This document shows, piece after piece, positions 1 to 7,091 of a DNA stretch of 14,510 bases. Position 1 is the first letter of the stretch. The number at the start of each line of letters is the position of its first letter. A program made the translations under genes and the position numbers. The notes under the pieces are model-generated. The model searched no databases. It was not told the DNA's origin and was given only the letters and a program-made list of their open reading frames with translations. The stretch comes from Polaromonas sp. (GTDB lineage: Bacteria; Pseudomonadota; Gammaproteobacteria; Burkholderiales; Burkholderiaceae_C), in assembly GCA_028292345.1 (NCBI GenBank), contig JAQGMN010000185.1, forward strand, positions 1-14,510, given 5' to 3'.

Positions 1-1
1 G

Positions 2-967
2 CTCGGCCTGGTCGGCATGGCGCTGTCGCCGACCGGCCTGCTGTTCACCCTCACGGCCGGCGTGCTGATCGGCGCGGCGCAGGCGGGCACCACCTATGCG
101 GTGATCTACGGCGTGATCGGCCGCAATATAGCCGCCGACAGGCGCTCCTGGGCCATGGGCGTGGCGGCGGCGGCAGGCTCGTTCGGCCAGTTCCTGATGG
201 TGCCGACCGAGGGTTTCCTGATCAGCGCGCTGGGCTGGCAGACCGCCCTGCTGGTGCTGGGCGGCGCCGTGCTGCTGATCGTGCCGATGGCGCTGGGCCT
301 GCGCGAAAGCAGCTTTGCCGGCGGCGCTCCGGTCAAGCGCGACCAGAGCATCGGCCAGGCGCTGCGCGAGGCGCTGAAATACCCGAGCTTTCAGATGCTG
401 ATGGCGGGCTATTTTGTCTGCGGCTTCCAGGTGGTGTTCATCGGCGTTCACATGCCCAGCTACCTCAAGGACAAGGGCCTGTCGCCGCAGGTGGCGGGTT
501 ATGCGCTGGCGCTGATCGGACTGTTCAATGTGTTCGGCACCTATGCGGCGGGCGTGCTGGGCCAGAAAATTGCCAAGAAGAAAATCCTTGCGGCGATCTA
601 CCTGTCGCGCGCCGTGGTCATCTCCGTGTTCATCGCCGCGCCGCTGAGCCCGGCCAGCGTCTATATTTTTTCCAGCCTGATGGGCCTGCTGTGGCTGTCG
701 ACCATTCCGCCCACCAACGCGGTGGTGGCGCAGATCTTCGGCATCCAGCACATGTCGATGCTCAGCGGCTTCATCTTCTTCAGCCACCAGATCGGCTCGT
801 TCATGGGCGTGTGGCTGGGCGGCTTCCTGTACGACCGAACCGGCAGCTATGACATCGTCTGGTACATCGCGATTGCGCTGGGCGTGCTGGCCGCGCTGGT
901 GAACCTGCCGGTCCGGGAAACGCCGATTCACCGGAGCAACCCGGACGGGTTGCCGCAGGGGGCCTGA
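2..967 (+). CDS. MFS transporter, 3' part (5' end outside window)
   Basis: C-terminal ~321 residues of a major facilitator superfamily permease. The frame is open from the first base, so the Met at 17 is probably internal. An MFS protein is usually about 400 residues, so roughly the first two helices are missing. Visible are repeated hydrophobic Gly/Ala-rich helices, a basic cytoplasmic loop near residues 100-120 separating the two halves, a short basic loop (GQKIAKKK) between helices 2 and 3 of the second half, and a terminal polar tail (ETPIHRSNPDG). The style resembles the monocarboxylate/oxalate-formate-type MFS proteins common in Burkholderiales, but the substrate cannot be read from the sequence. 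The gene ends 1 nt before the next small reading frame, suggesting co-transcription. Family call is firm; substrate unknown. Confidence 0.9.
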   Translation, partial: LGLVGMALSPTGLLFTLTAGVLIGAAQAGTTYAVIYGVIGRNIAADRRSWAMGVAAAAGSFGQFLMVPTEGFLISALGWQTALLVLGGAVLLIVPMALGLRESSFAGGAPVKRDQSIGQALREALKYPSFQMLMAGYFVCGFQVVFIGVHMPSYLKDKGLSPQVAGYALALIGLFNVFGTYAAGVLGQKIAKKKILAAIYLSRAVVISVFIAAPLSPASVYIFSSLMGLLWLSTIPPTNAVVAQIFGIQHMSMLSGFIFFSHQIGSFMGVWLGGFLYDRTGSYDIVWYIAIALGVLAALVNLPVRETPIHRSNPDGLPQGA

Positions 968-968
968 G

Positions 969-1088
969 ATGCTGCGCAAAACCCTGCTGTGGAGCCTGGC
1001 CATCCTGGCATCGCTTGGCGTTTTCTCGCTGTATTCCCGGCCCGAGTTCCTGGTCACGCTGGCCAATCAGGTGTGGTCGTGTTTTTAG
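969..1088 (+). CDS. 39-aa single-pass membrane microprotein, unknown function
   Basis: Short reading frame of 39 codons, begun by ATG 1 nt after the MFS stop and ended by TAG at 1086-1088. A purine-rich AGGGGG at 957-962 lies 6 nt before the ATG, a good ribosome-binding site inside the end of the transporter gene. The product has a basic start (MLRK), one hydrophobic segment at about residues 5-22 and a polar tail ending in VWSCF. Codons are mostly C/G-ending as in neighbouring genes. From memory, similar short proteins with a SLY-RP-F-VTLA-QVW-CF pattern occur in other Comamonadaceae, but this is unchecked. It could be a small transporter partner or simply an orphan membrane peptide. Function unknown. 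Confidence 0.6.
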   Translation: MLRKTLLWSLAILASLGVFSLYSRPEFLVTLANQVWSCF

Positions 1089-1143
1089 GCCCTTCCCTTC
1101 AAATTTCAAGCCTTTCAGGCTTCCTGCGCAATCAGGGCGTGCC

Positions 1144-1170
1144 TTGGCAGCTACACAAATGATAGTGAAC
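1144..1170 (+). repeat. Motif copy 1, CAGCTAY-N7-ATAGY, over a gene start
   Basis: CAGCTAC (1148-1154), seven bases, then ATAGT (1162-1166), forward orientation. The methyltransferase ATG (1159-1161) lies within the spacer, and the following ATA codon is part of the motif. A small inverted repeat (AAGCCT/AGGCTT, 1108-1122) stands upstream, so the motif may be one end of a longer degenerate element filling 1104-1170. That longer element is recalled from related genomes and is inference. Confidence 0.6.
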
Positions 1171-1788
1171 AAACCTGTGGTTGGCGACCATCATGCGAAC
1201 GCGGCAGCGCCTTGCGCCTGGGTTCAGCGCTGGTCGCACCTGGTCACGCCGGGCGGCGTGGTGCTCGACGTGGCTTGCGGCCAGGGCCGGCATGCGCGCT
1301 GGTTTCATGAACGAAATCATCCCGTTGCGCTGGTGGACCGGTCGCAGGCAGCTATTGAATCCATAGCAATCCCGGCGCCGGCCTGCGAAGCCGTGGTGGC
1401 CGACATTGAAAACGGTCCCTGGCCCTTCGCGGGCCGCCAGTTCGATGCGGTGGTGGTCGTCAACTACCTGTGGCGACCGCTGATGCCGACGCTGCTGGCC
1501 AGCCTGGCGCCCGGCGGCATCCTGATTTACGAAACCTTTACCCAGGGCAATGAAACGGTCGGAAAACCGTCAAGACCCGATTTCCTGCTGCGCCCCGGGG
1601 AATTGCTGGACACCTTCCGCACGCTGCGGATCGTCGCCTTTGAAGACGGGTTCCTCGAAGAGCCCGGCGCAAAAGCGCCGCGTTTCGTCCAGCGCATCGC
1701 GGCTGTCCGTGAAGCGGCTAATCAGGCAGCTTCAGGCGATCCGCTGGCGGCGGCAGCGTCCGGCCCGCCCAGATACATCCTGCATTGA
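1159..1788 (+). CDS. Class I SAM-dependent methyltransferase
   Basis: A 209-residue protein with a Rossmann-type methyltransferase fold. The SAM-binding motif I is VLDVACGQGRHARWF (about 35-49); the acidic end of strand 2 is ALVDRS (57-62); ADIENGPWPF (81-90) is the usual region contacting the adenine; and NYLWRP followed by APGGILIYETF (102-127) matches the post-I strands. It looks like the small TehB-like methyltransferases of proteobacteria; the methyl acceptor is unknown. The start is uncertain: ATG 1159 is preferred because the alignable fold begins soon after, with GTG 1165 as an alternative. The reading frame is open further upstream to 1015, but that part overlaps the microprotein and does not look conserved. 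No clear ribosome-binding site. The start and residues 64-71 fall in copies of an interspersed motif and use rare ATA codons. Confidence 0.82.
   Translation: MIVNKPVVGDHHANAAAPCAWVQRWSHLVTPGGVVLDVACGQGRHARWFHERNHPVALVDRSQAAIESIAIPAPACEAVVADIENGPWPFAGRQFDAVVVVNYLWRPLMPTLLASLAPGGILIYETFTQGNETVGKPSRPDFLLRPGELLDTFRTLRIVAFEDGFLEEPGAKAPRFVQRIAAVREAANQAASGDPLAAAASGPPRYILH
1344..1370 (+). repeat. Motif copy 2, inside methyltransferase gene
   Basis: CAGCTAT (1349-1355), seven bases, then ATAGC (1363-1367), forward orientation; GCTAT/ATAGC also forms a perfect inverted repeat with a 7-nt loop. It encodes the AAIESIAI stretch and includes a rare ATA codon within an otherwise GC-ending gene. Confidence 0.65.
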
Positions 1789-1880
1789 GCTCTGGGTAGA
1801 ATGCACATTTGGCTTTTTGGGCCGGCCTTCAATGCCTTGAAGCCGCCTCATCACTCCAGCCATGACGATACAAGCACGAC

Positions 1881-2765
1881 ATGAACCCCATTACTGGCAG
1901 CATTGTTGCTCTGGCAACCCCCTTGCATGAAGACGGCAGCGTCGACTACGCCACGCTGCGCAAACTCGTTGACTGGCACATTGCCGAGGGCACCGACTGC
2001 ATCGGCGTGGTCGGCACCACCGGCGAATCGCCCACGGTGAACGTCGAGGAGCATTGCGAGATCATCCGCGTCTCGGTCGAGCAGGCCGCAAAACGCGTGC
2101 CGATCATGGCCGGCTGCGGCGCCAACTCGACCGCCGAGGCCATCGAACTGGCGAAATTCGCCAAGGAGGTCGGCGCCGACTGCCAGCTGCAGGTCGTGCC
2201 CTATTACAACAAGCCGACGCAGCAGGGCCAGTACCTGCACTTCAAGGCGATTGCCGAAGCCGTGGGTGACCTGCCGCTGGTGCTCTACAACGTGCCCGGC
2301 CGAAGCGTGGCCGACATGGCGCATGCCACGGTATTGCGCCTGGCCGAAGTGCCCGGCATCGTCGGCATCAAGGAAGCCACCGGCAACATCGAGCGCGCCC
2401 AGTGGCTGATCAAGGAAGTGCCCCAGGGCTTTGCGGTGTATTCGGGCGACGACCCGACGGCGGTGGCGCTGATGCTCTGCGGCGGCCAGGGCAACATCAG
2501 CGTGACGGCCAATGTCGCGCCCCGGCTGATGCACGAGCTGTGCATGGCAGCCGTGGCCGGCAATGTCAGGCTGGCCATGGAACTGCAGTTCAGGCTCCTG
2601 CCGCTGCACCGCAACCTTTTTGTCGAAGCCAATCCCATCCCGGTCAAATGGGCCATGGCCCGCATGGGCCTGTGCGGCAACACGCTGCGCCTGCCCATGA
2701 CACCGCTTGAACCCGGCAACGAAGCCGCCGTCGAGAACGCCTTGCGCGCTTGCGGCCTGATCTGA
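1881..2765 (+). CDS. dapA: 4-hydroxy-tetrahydrodipicolinate synthase
   Basis: Complete 294-residue DapA, the usual length. It condenses pyruvate with aspartate semialdehyde, the first committed step of the diaminopimelate/lysine pathway, in the cytoplasm as a TIM-barrel tetramer. The Schiff-base lysine is K164 in GIKEATGN. The catalytic triad is represented by T47 (GTTGES), Y136 (LYNVPGR) and Y109 (VPYYN), with substrate-binding R141. The C-terminal NPIPVKWA signature is present. The ATG at 1881 matches the family N-terminus (TGSIVALATP), although the ribosome-binding site is weak. A TAGAAT at 1797-1802 could be a -10 box but no convincing -35 is seen. bamC follows after 18 bp; dapA next to bamC (nlpB) is also the order in E. 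coli, so co-transcription is likely. Confidence 0.97.
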   Translation: MNPITGSIVALATPLHEDGSVDYATLRKLVDWHIAEGTDCIGVVGTTGESPTVNVEEHCEIIRVSVEQAAKRVPIMAGCGANSTAEAIELAKFAKEVGADCQLQVVPYYNKPTQQGQYLHFKAIAEAVGDLPLVLYNVPGRSVADMAHATVLRLAEVPGIVGIKEATGNIERAQWLIKEVPQGFAVYSGDDPTAVALMLCGGQGNISVTANVAPRLMHELCMAAVAGNVRLAMELQFRLLPLHRNLFVEANPIPVKWAMARMGLCGNTLRLPMTPLEPGNEAAVENALRACGLI

Positions 2766-2783
2766 TTTTTAAGGGAACCCCAC

Positions 2784-3944
2784 GTGAAGACATTGCCGAG
2801 AACCCTCCAGCGCCCTGCCCTGCGCAAAGCCCGCAGCGCAGCCGCCCTTTCCGCGCTGGTCGCCGCCAGCCTGCTGGCAGGCTGCTCCACCATCCGGGAC
2901 ACGATGGAAGGCGAGCGGGTCGATTACAAGTCGAGCGGCGCCAAAGCCCCGTCGCTGGACGTGCCGCCCGACCTGACCCAGCTCAGCCGCGACACCCGCT
3001 ACGTGGTGCCGGGCACGGCCGTCAGCGCCAGCAGCTACCAGATCGCCCAGCCGGCGCAGACCGTCACCACGGCGGCCGCATCGGTCGGCGATGTGCGCAT
3101 CGAGCGCGCCGGCAACCAGCGCTGGCTGGTGGTCAACCGTCCGGCCGACAAGCTCTGGACACCGGTGCGCGATTTCTGGCTGGAAAGCGGCTTCCTTCTG
3201 GCGCAGGACCAGGAAAACCTCGGCATCATGGAAACCGACTATGCCGAAAACCGCGCCAAGCTGCCGCAGGACTTCATCCGCAATGCCCTGGGCAAGGTCC
3301 TGGACAGCCTGTACTCGACCGGCGAGCGCGACAAGTTCCGCACCCGCCTGGAGCGCCGGCCCGACGGCGGCACCGAAATCTACATCAGCCACCGCGGCAT
3401 GGAGGAAATCGTCACCGGCACCAAGAGCGGCGGCAGTTCGGCCAACGGCGACGGCACGATCTGGCAGCCGCGCGCAACCGATCCCGAACTCGAAGCGGAG
3501 TTCCTGCGCCGCCTGATGGTCAAGCTCGGCGTGACGCAGGAGCAGTCCAAGGCGCTGATTGCCTCGGGCGCCACGGCGCAGACATCGCGCATCGCCATGG
3601 TCAACAGCCTGCCGGTGGTGCAGATCGACGAAGGCTTCGAGCGCGCCTGGCGCCGCGTCGGCCTGGCACTGGACCGCACCGGTTTCACCGTCGAAGACCG
3701 CGACCGCAGCCAGGGCACCTACTTCGTTCGTTATGTCGAGCCGGTGGCCAACAAGGGCGAACCGGGCTTTTTCAGCAAGCTGTTCAGCGGCTCGGCTGCG
3801 GCCGCCATGCCGCTGAAATACCGCATTTCCGTCAAGAGCGAAGGTGAAAAATCCACCGTTTCGGTCCTGAATGCCCAGGGAACGCCCGAGTCGTCTGCCA
3901 ATGCCCAGCGCATTGTCCAGGTGATTGCAGACGACCTGAAATAA
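2784..3944 (+). CDS. bamC: Outer membrane assembly lipoprotein BamC
   Basis: 386-residue lipoprotein starting at GTG, with AAGGGA (2771-2776) well spaced before it. The N-terminus is a type II signal peptide: basic residues to about 16, a hydrophobic stretch, then lipobox LLAGC with C34 as the lipidated residue. The mature start carries the BamC signature GERVDYKSS and PSLDVPPDLTQL (about 44-68), the extended region that binds BamD in the E. coli complex. Two helix-grip domains follow, roughly 100-215 and 255-386. It is an accessory subunit of the BAM machine that inserts beta-barrel proteins into the outer membrane. It is longer than E. coli BamC (about 344 aa), as I recall for betaproteobacteria. 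Placement after dapA supports the identity. Confidence 0.93.
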   Translation: MKTLPRTLQRPALRKARSAAALSALVAASLLAGCSTIRDTMEGERVDYKSSGAKAPSLDVPPDLTQLSRDTRYVVPGTAVSASSYQIAQPAQTVTTAAASVGDVRIERAGNQRWLVVNRPADKLWTPVRDFWLESGFLLAQDQENLGIMETDYAENRAKLPQDFIRNALGKVLDSLYSTGERDKFRTRLERRPDGGTEIYISHRGMEEIVTGTKSGGSSANGDGTIWQPRATDPELEAEFLRRLMVKLGVTQEQSKALIASGATAQTSRIAMVNSLPVVQIDEGFERAWRRVGLALDRTGFTVEDRDRSQGTYFVRYVEPVANKGEPGFFSKLFSGSAAAAMPLKYRISVKSEGEKSTVSVLNAQGTPESSANAQRIVQVIADDLK

Positions 3945-3979
3945 GCACCGCCACGGCGGCGCGGACCAGCGGGCGGTTG

Positions 3980-4753
3980 ATGTTGCGATTCAAAAGCCTG
4001 GGCAGCGGAAGCGGCGGCAATGCCACACTGGTGGAAGCCAGCGGCCTGCTGCCTTTCCGGCTGCTGGTCGATTGCGGCCTGGGCATCCGGCAGCTCGCCG
4101 TGCGACTGGCCCAGGTCGGGCTGCTGACCGAGAACATCGATGCGGTGTTCATCACCCATGAGCATGGCGACCACATCGGCTGCGCGCATGCGCTGTCGCT
4201 GCGCCACCGGATTCCGGTCTGGATGAGCCAGGGCACGCATGCGGCCATCGGTTCGCCTGACTTTGACGGCTTGCTGCATACCGCCCGCGATGGAAAAGCA
4301 ATTGACCTGGGCGGTCTGCAGCTCATGCCGTTTTCCGTTCCGCACGATGCCCGGGAACCGCTGCAACTCAGTTGCACCGATGGCTCGGCCAAGCTGGGCA
4401 TCCTGACCGACCTGGGCCATGCCACGCCGCAGGTGGTGGCGCATCTGCAGGCCTGCCATGCCTTGCTGCTGGAATCCAACCACGACACCGACCTGCTGGA
4501 CCAGTCGGCGTATCCCCCTTTCCTAAAGCGCCGGGTGGGCGGCGACTATGGCCATCTGTCGAACGCGGCCGCCGCCGCGATTGCCTGTGCCGTGACCCAT
4601 GGCGGCCTGAAGCACCTGGTCGCTGCGCACTTGAGCGCCAAAAACAACCGGCCCGGCCTGGTCCAGGATGTGCTCGCCAATGCCCTGGGCTGCCGGCCCG
4701 GCGACATCGTGGTGGCCGGGCCAGCCGTCGGCACGCCGTGGCTGCAGCTTTGA
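3980..4753 (+). CDS. MBL-fold metallohydrolase, YycJ/WalJ-like
   Basis: 257-residue metallo-beta-lactamase-fold protein. The HxHxDH zinc motif is THEHGDHIG with H60, H62, D64, H65. Other likely ligands or fold markers are H122 (VPHDA), D144 (LTDLGH), the ESNHD motif (165-169), GHLSN (191-195) and H217 (AAHLS). The opening RFKSLGSGSGGNATLV and the NHD/HLSN motifs fit the YycJ/WalJ family, whose members are thought to act on nucleic acids; the substrate here is unproven. ATG 3980 is preferred to the TTG at 3977, just before it, because it gives the typical MLRFxSLGSGS start. It begins 35 bp after bamC on the same strand, so it is probably the last gene of a dapA-bamC unit, and is followed by a strong terminator. 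Confidence 0.88.
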   Translation: MLRFKSLGSGSGGNATLVEASGLLPFRLLVDCGLGIRQLAVRLAQVGLLTENIDAVFITHEHGDHIGCAHALSLRHRIPVWMSQGTHAAIGSPDFDGLLHTARDGKAIDLGGLQLMPFSVPHDAREPLQLSCTDGSAKLGILTDLGHATPQVVAHLQACHALLLESNHDTDLLDQSAYPPFLKRRVGGDYGHLSNAAAAAIACAVTHGGLKHLVAAHLSAKNNRPGLVQDVLANALGCRPGDIVVAGPAVGTPWLQL

Positions 4754-4763
4754 AAAGACCATG

Positions 4764-4791
4764 AAAAAAGCCGCCCGGAGGCGGCTTTTTT
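4764..4791. terminator. Bidirectional rho-independent terminator
   Basis: Perfect 12-bp inverted repeat: AAAAAAGCCGCC (4764-4775), 4-nt loop CGGA, GGCGGCTTTTTT (4780-4791). The GC stem has a U-run on either strand, so it can end the hydrolase transcript (+) and the convergent mini-lipoprotein transcript (-), which stop at 4753 and 4807. Confidence 0.93.
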
Positions 4792-4806
4792 GAAATCGGG
4801 AAGTGA

Positions 4807-5085
4807 TTACTTCGCAGCGGATGCAGCAGCACCGGCGGAAGTGGCAGCGCTGCCAGCAGCAGAAGCGGCATCGGTAGCGGCGCTGACAGCGGCGTTGGCC
4901 GAGTCAGCAGCGGCGGAAGCGGCGCCGGTGGCGGCTGCAGCAGCGGCGGAAGCAGAAGGCGACTCTGCAGGAACGACAACCACCGAAGGAGCAGGTGCTG
5001 CTGGAGCAGCGACTTCTTCTTTTTTACCGCAGGCGGCCAGGGCAACAGCAGCAACGATAGCGGCCAGTACGAGGGACTTGTTCAT
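4807..5085 (-). CDS. Small Ala/Ser-rich lipoprotein, unknown function
   Basis: 92-residue protein with a clear lipoprotein signal: MNK start, hydrophobic core, LAAC lipobox with C19 as the lipidated residue. The mature protein begins GKKEE, passes through a Pro/Val-rich linker (about 25-42) and ends in about 45 residues almost entirely of Ala, Ser and Thr with scattered Asp/Asn. Such a tail may form a long Ala-rich helix, by loose analogy with Lpp/OprI, but no true heptad pattern was established and homology is not claimed. AGGA at 5095-5098 (minus strand) sits 9 nt before the ATG. The gene has its own AT-rich promoter region and a terminator just downstream, so it is probably a single, well-transcribed gene. 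Function unknown. Confidence 0.82.
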   Translation of the reverse strand: MNKSLVLAAIVAAVALAACGKKEEVAAPAAPAPSVVVVPAESPSASAAAAAATGAASAAADSANAAVSAATDAASAAGSAATSAGAAASAAK

Positions 5086-5104
5086 TTTTACGATCCTTGA
5101 TGAT

Positions 5105-5135
5105 ATTTAAGAAAACAATTTGCGGAAATTGTCAA
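5105..5135 (-). promoter_or_regulatory. Probable sigma70 promoter for the small lipoprotein
   Basis: On the minus strand a perfect TTGACA (5130-5135) is followed after 19 bp by TTAAAT (5105-5110), or after 17 bp by TCTTAA. It lies in an AT-rich patch just upstream of the lipoprotein ribosome-binding site. The -35 is convincing, the -10 only moderate. A second minus-strand TATAAT lies at 5214-5219 but with a poor -35. Confidence 0.5.
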
Positions 5136-5299
5136 AACCCTAGCTCAAACCAAAATTCGAGTGATGTCCTGACCTGTGGGGAAAGGACTCGAGCTCTTTC
5201 TACCCAGCCTTAAATTATATGCTGTCAAGCACAAGCATGAAAACCCTAAACCGGCTGAAATAAGTTGTATGGAGCTGGCCTGCAACCGTAAAACCACAT

Positions 5300-5812
5300 T
5301 CAGAGCCCGAGAACGCTCGAAGGAAAACCAGCTGAACTGCCTGAAAGGTGTTCGTTGAGGCGCTCTTTCAAAGCGGTGCGGCGGGCCAGGTCCGCGCCGG
5401 CAACGCCTGTGCATCGCAGGCTGTCGAGCCGCTCAAACACCCATACCGGACTCCACAACGCGCTCGGCAGGCACCCCGCCGAAGCCGCGCCACTTTTGCG
5501 GCACTCGACCACATGCGACCAGGTCTGCCGCCAGGTGACGAAGCGCGCATGCTGGCGGACCACGGTGTCGTAATGTCCGGCCAGCAGAGTGAGCTTGCGG
5601 CCGCTGCTCGCCCAGTCGTTCAGCGCCTGGGCCACTGCGCGTTCGCCCAGCGGCCAGTCGCCGAAGTCCGGATCGCACCAGATCATTTCACGCCAGCCCT
5701 GCATCGCGGCTGCAGCCAGGGCCTGGCGAACCAGTGCGGCGAATTCGACCCGGCCGCTGAAACGGCCGTCGGGCAGTGTCGAAGGCGAAGCGCCTGCCGG
5801 TCCGGAAGTCAT
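5300..5812 (-). CDS. Conserved hypothetical protein, 170 aa
   Basis: 170-residue soluble protein without signal peptide or membrane segment. Its core contains MIWCDPDFGDWPLGE (43-57), then LNDWASSGRKLTLLAGHYD (64-82), RFVTWRQTWSHVVEC (90-104), a WSPVWVFERLD segment (120-130) and a GFPSSVLGL C-terminus. I recall the same pattern in uncharacterised Burkholderiales proteins, so the gene appears real rather than an antisense shadow; I cannot name a domain. It starts 17 bp after the stop of the hydroxylase gene on the same strand, with a GGAGCAGG-like ribosome-binding site, so the two are probably one transcript. The conserved aspartates, tryptophans and histidines suggest an enzyme or a nucleotide/nucleic-acid-related protein, but that is only inference. 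Function unknown. Confidence 0.75.
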   Translation of the reverse strand: MTSGPAGASPSTLPDGRFSGRVEFAALVRQALAAAAMQGWREMIWCDPDFGDWPLGERAVAQALNDWASSGRKLTLLAGHYDTVVRQHARFVTWRQTWSHVVECRKSGAASAGCLPSALWSPVWVFERLDSLRCTGVAGADLARRTALKERLNEHLSGSSAGFPSSVLGL

Positions 5813-5829
5813 GGTGCCTGCTCCCGGAT

Positions 5830-7077
5830 TCAGCGCAAGCCCGGGCCTTCCGGCCCTGCTGGCAGCTCGGCTTCGTTTTGATGGAGCCAGCCGGCTTCAT
5901 GCCAGTCGCCCAGCAAGGCGATGGCGCTTTTGCCCGCCTTGCGCAGGTCACGCGCTAGCAGATGGCGCTGGTTGGCCAGGCGCTGCATCAAGGCGGCATC
6001 GGCGCCCCTGGCCCGGTAGCTTTCGCCGTTGATGAAGATGTGGTCGCTGTCATACATCATGCGGGTGCGCGCATCGAGCGCAATGCCGGTCTGGCCGGCC
6101 TTGGCGGCTTCGCCATCCCAGGCCTGCCCGGGTTCGTCGAACCAGATGCCCGGCTTGGGCTCGGACAGGGATTCCCCCAGCGCGCACGCCAGCGCCAGCG
6201 GGTCCTTCAGGGCGTCAAGCACCGCCTGCCGGGCAAAATCCGCCAGGCCGGCCGGCATGGCGGCCGGCGTTTCGGTGGCGGGCTGCGCGGGGTCGCGGTA
6301 CATGCGCTTCGGGACGGCGCGCGCGCCCTCGCTTTCTTGCTCACAAGATTCGGCCGCTTCCTCGCCCATTTCAGCCAGCCGGTGCAGCAGGTCGGAGGTC
6401 AGTTCGCCCTGCACCGGACAGCGAAAGCCAATCGAGTACGTCATGCAGTCGGCGGGCTTTCCGTCCGGCCCGACGCTGGCCTCGGCAATGCCGTCATGGG
6501 CATAGCGCGGCGGCAGGTAGAGCATGTCGCCGGCCTCCAGCACGAATTCCTCGTCGGCCTCGAAGTTCTGCAAAATTTTCAGCGGCACGCCCGGCTGCAG
6601 GGAAAAGTCCTTCTGCTTGCCGATTTTCCAGCGCCGGCGGCCGCTGGCCTGGAACAGGAACACGTCGTAGCTGTCGAAATGCGGGCCCACGCCACCGCCC
6701 GGCGTGGCAAACGAGATCATCAGGTCATCCATGCGCGCATCGGGAACGAAGCGGAACTGCTGCAGCAGCGCATGGCCGGCCGGCTCATGCAAATCCACAC
6801 CCTGAACCAGCAGCGTCCAGCCTTGCTGGCCCAGCGGCGGCAGGCTCCGCGTGGCAAACGGCCCTTTCTTCAGCGTCCAGCCCTTGTCCTGCTGGACGAT
6901 CAGGCGCGACTCGACCTCCTCCCGCGAAGCCAGCTTGGCCAAACCGGCGCGGCTGAGAAACGGCTGGTAGCCGGGAATGGCCTGGCGCACCAAAAGAGGC
7001 TTTTTCTGCCAGTGGCGGCGCATGAACTGGGCGGGGGTAAGACCGGCTAGAAGGGAGAGGGGCAAATTGACATCCAT
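5830..7077 (-). CDS. roxA: Ribosomal protein uL16 arginine 3-hydroxylase (RoxA/YcfD), JmjC-type
   Basis: 415-residue cupin/JmjC oxygenase. Family members use Fe(II), O2 and 2-oxoglutarate to hydroxylate an arginine of ribosomal protein L16. The iron triad is H133 and D135 in GPHFDSYDVF plus H194 in PPRYAHDGIAE. The segments HWQKKPLLVR (22-31), DDLMISFATPGGGVGPH (117-133) and SGRRRWKIG (145-153) closely match E. coli YcfD, and a C-terminal winged-helix-like region follows. At 415 residues it is longer than the roughly 373 of E. coli, mainly through Ala/Glu-rich and Gly/Pro-rich stretches after residue 230 and at the C-terminus. The start at 7077 gives the family N-terminus, but no ribosome-binding site is visible. 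It diverges from the FKBP gene with 14 bp between start codons and heads a likely two-gene unit with the 170-aa protein. Confidence 0.9.
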   Translation of the reverse strand: MDVNLPLSLLAGLTPAQFMRRHWQKKPLLVRQAIPGYQPFLSRAGLAKLASREEVESRLIVQQDKGWTLKKGPFATRSLPPLGQQGWTLLVQGVDLHEPAGHALLQQFRFVPDARMDDLMISFATPGGGVGPHFDSYDVFLFQASGRRRWKIGKQKDFSLQPGVPLKILQNFEADEEFVLEAGDMLYLPPRYAHDGIAEASVGPDGKPADCMTYSIGFRCPVQGELTSDLLHRLAEMGEEAAESCEQESEGARAVPKRMYRDPAQPATETPAAMPAGLADFARQAVLDALKDPLALACALGESLSEPKPGIWFDEPGQAWDGEAAKAGQTGIALDARTRMMYDSDHIFINGESYRARGADAALMQRLANQRHLLARDLRKAGKSAIALLGDWHEAGWLHQNEAELPAGPEGPGLR

Positions 7078-7091
7078 GGGACAATTGTCGG

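Noticed and set aside
1108..1122. Hairpin AAGCCT-TTC-AGGCTT as terminator of the transporter unit
   Set aside because: Only 6 bp with a 3-nt loop and no following U-run; better explained as part of the repeat-like segment.
2750..3847. 365-codon open frame overlapping bamC in another frame
   Set aside because: Arg/Pro/Gly-rich frame-shadow product; the bamC frame has lipobox and family motifs.
5176..5358. 60-codon frame in the AT-rich spacer, plus strand
   Set aside because: No ribosome-binding site, overlaps the end of the 170-aa gene, and lies in the promoter region of the small lipoprotein.
5962..7050. 362-codon open frame opposite the hydroxylase gene
   Set aside because: No ribosome-binding site or domain; the minus strand encodes an intact HxD...H oxygenase.
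7080..7089. GACAATTGTC palindrome as an operator
   Set aside because: Perfect but only 10 bp and single-copy here; no known regulator site matches, so not listed as a feature.
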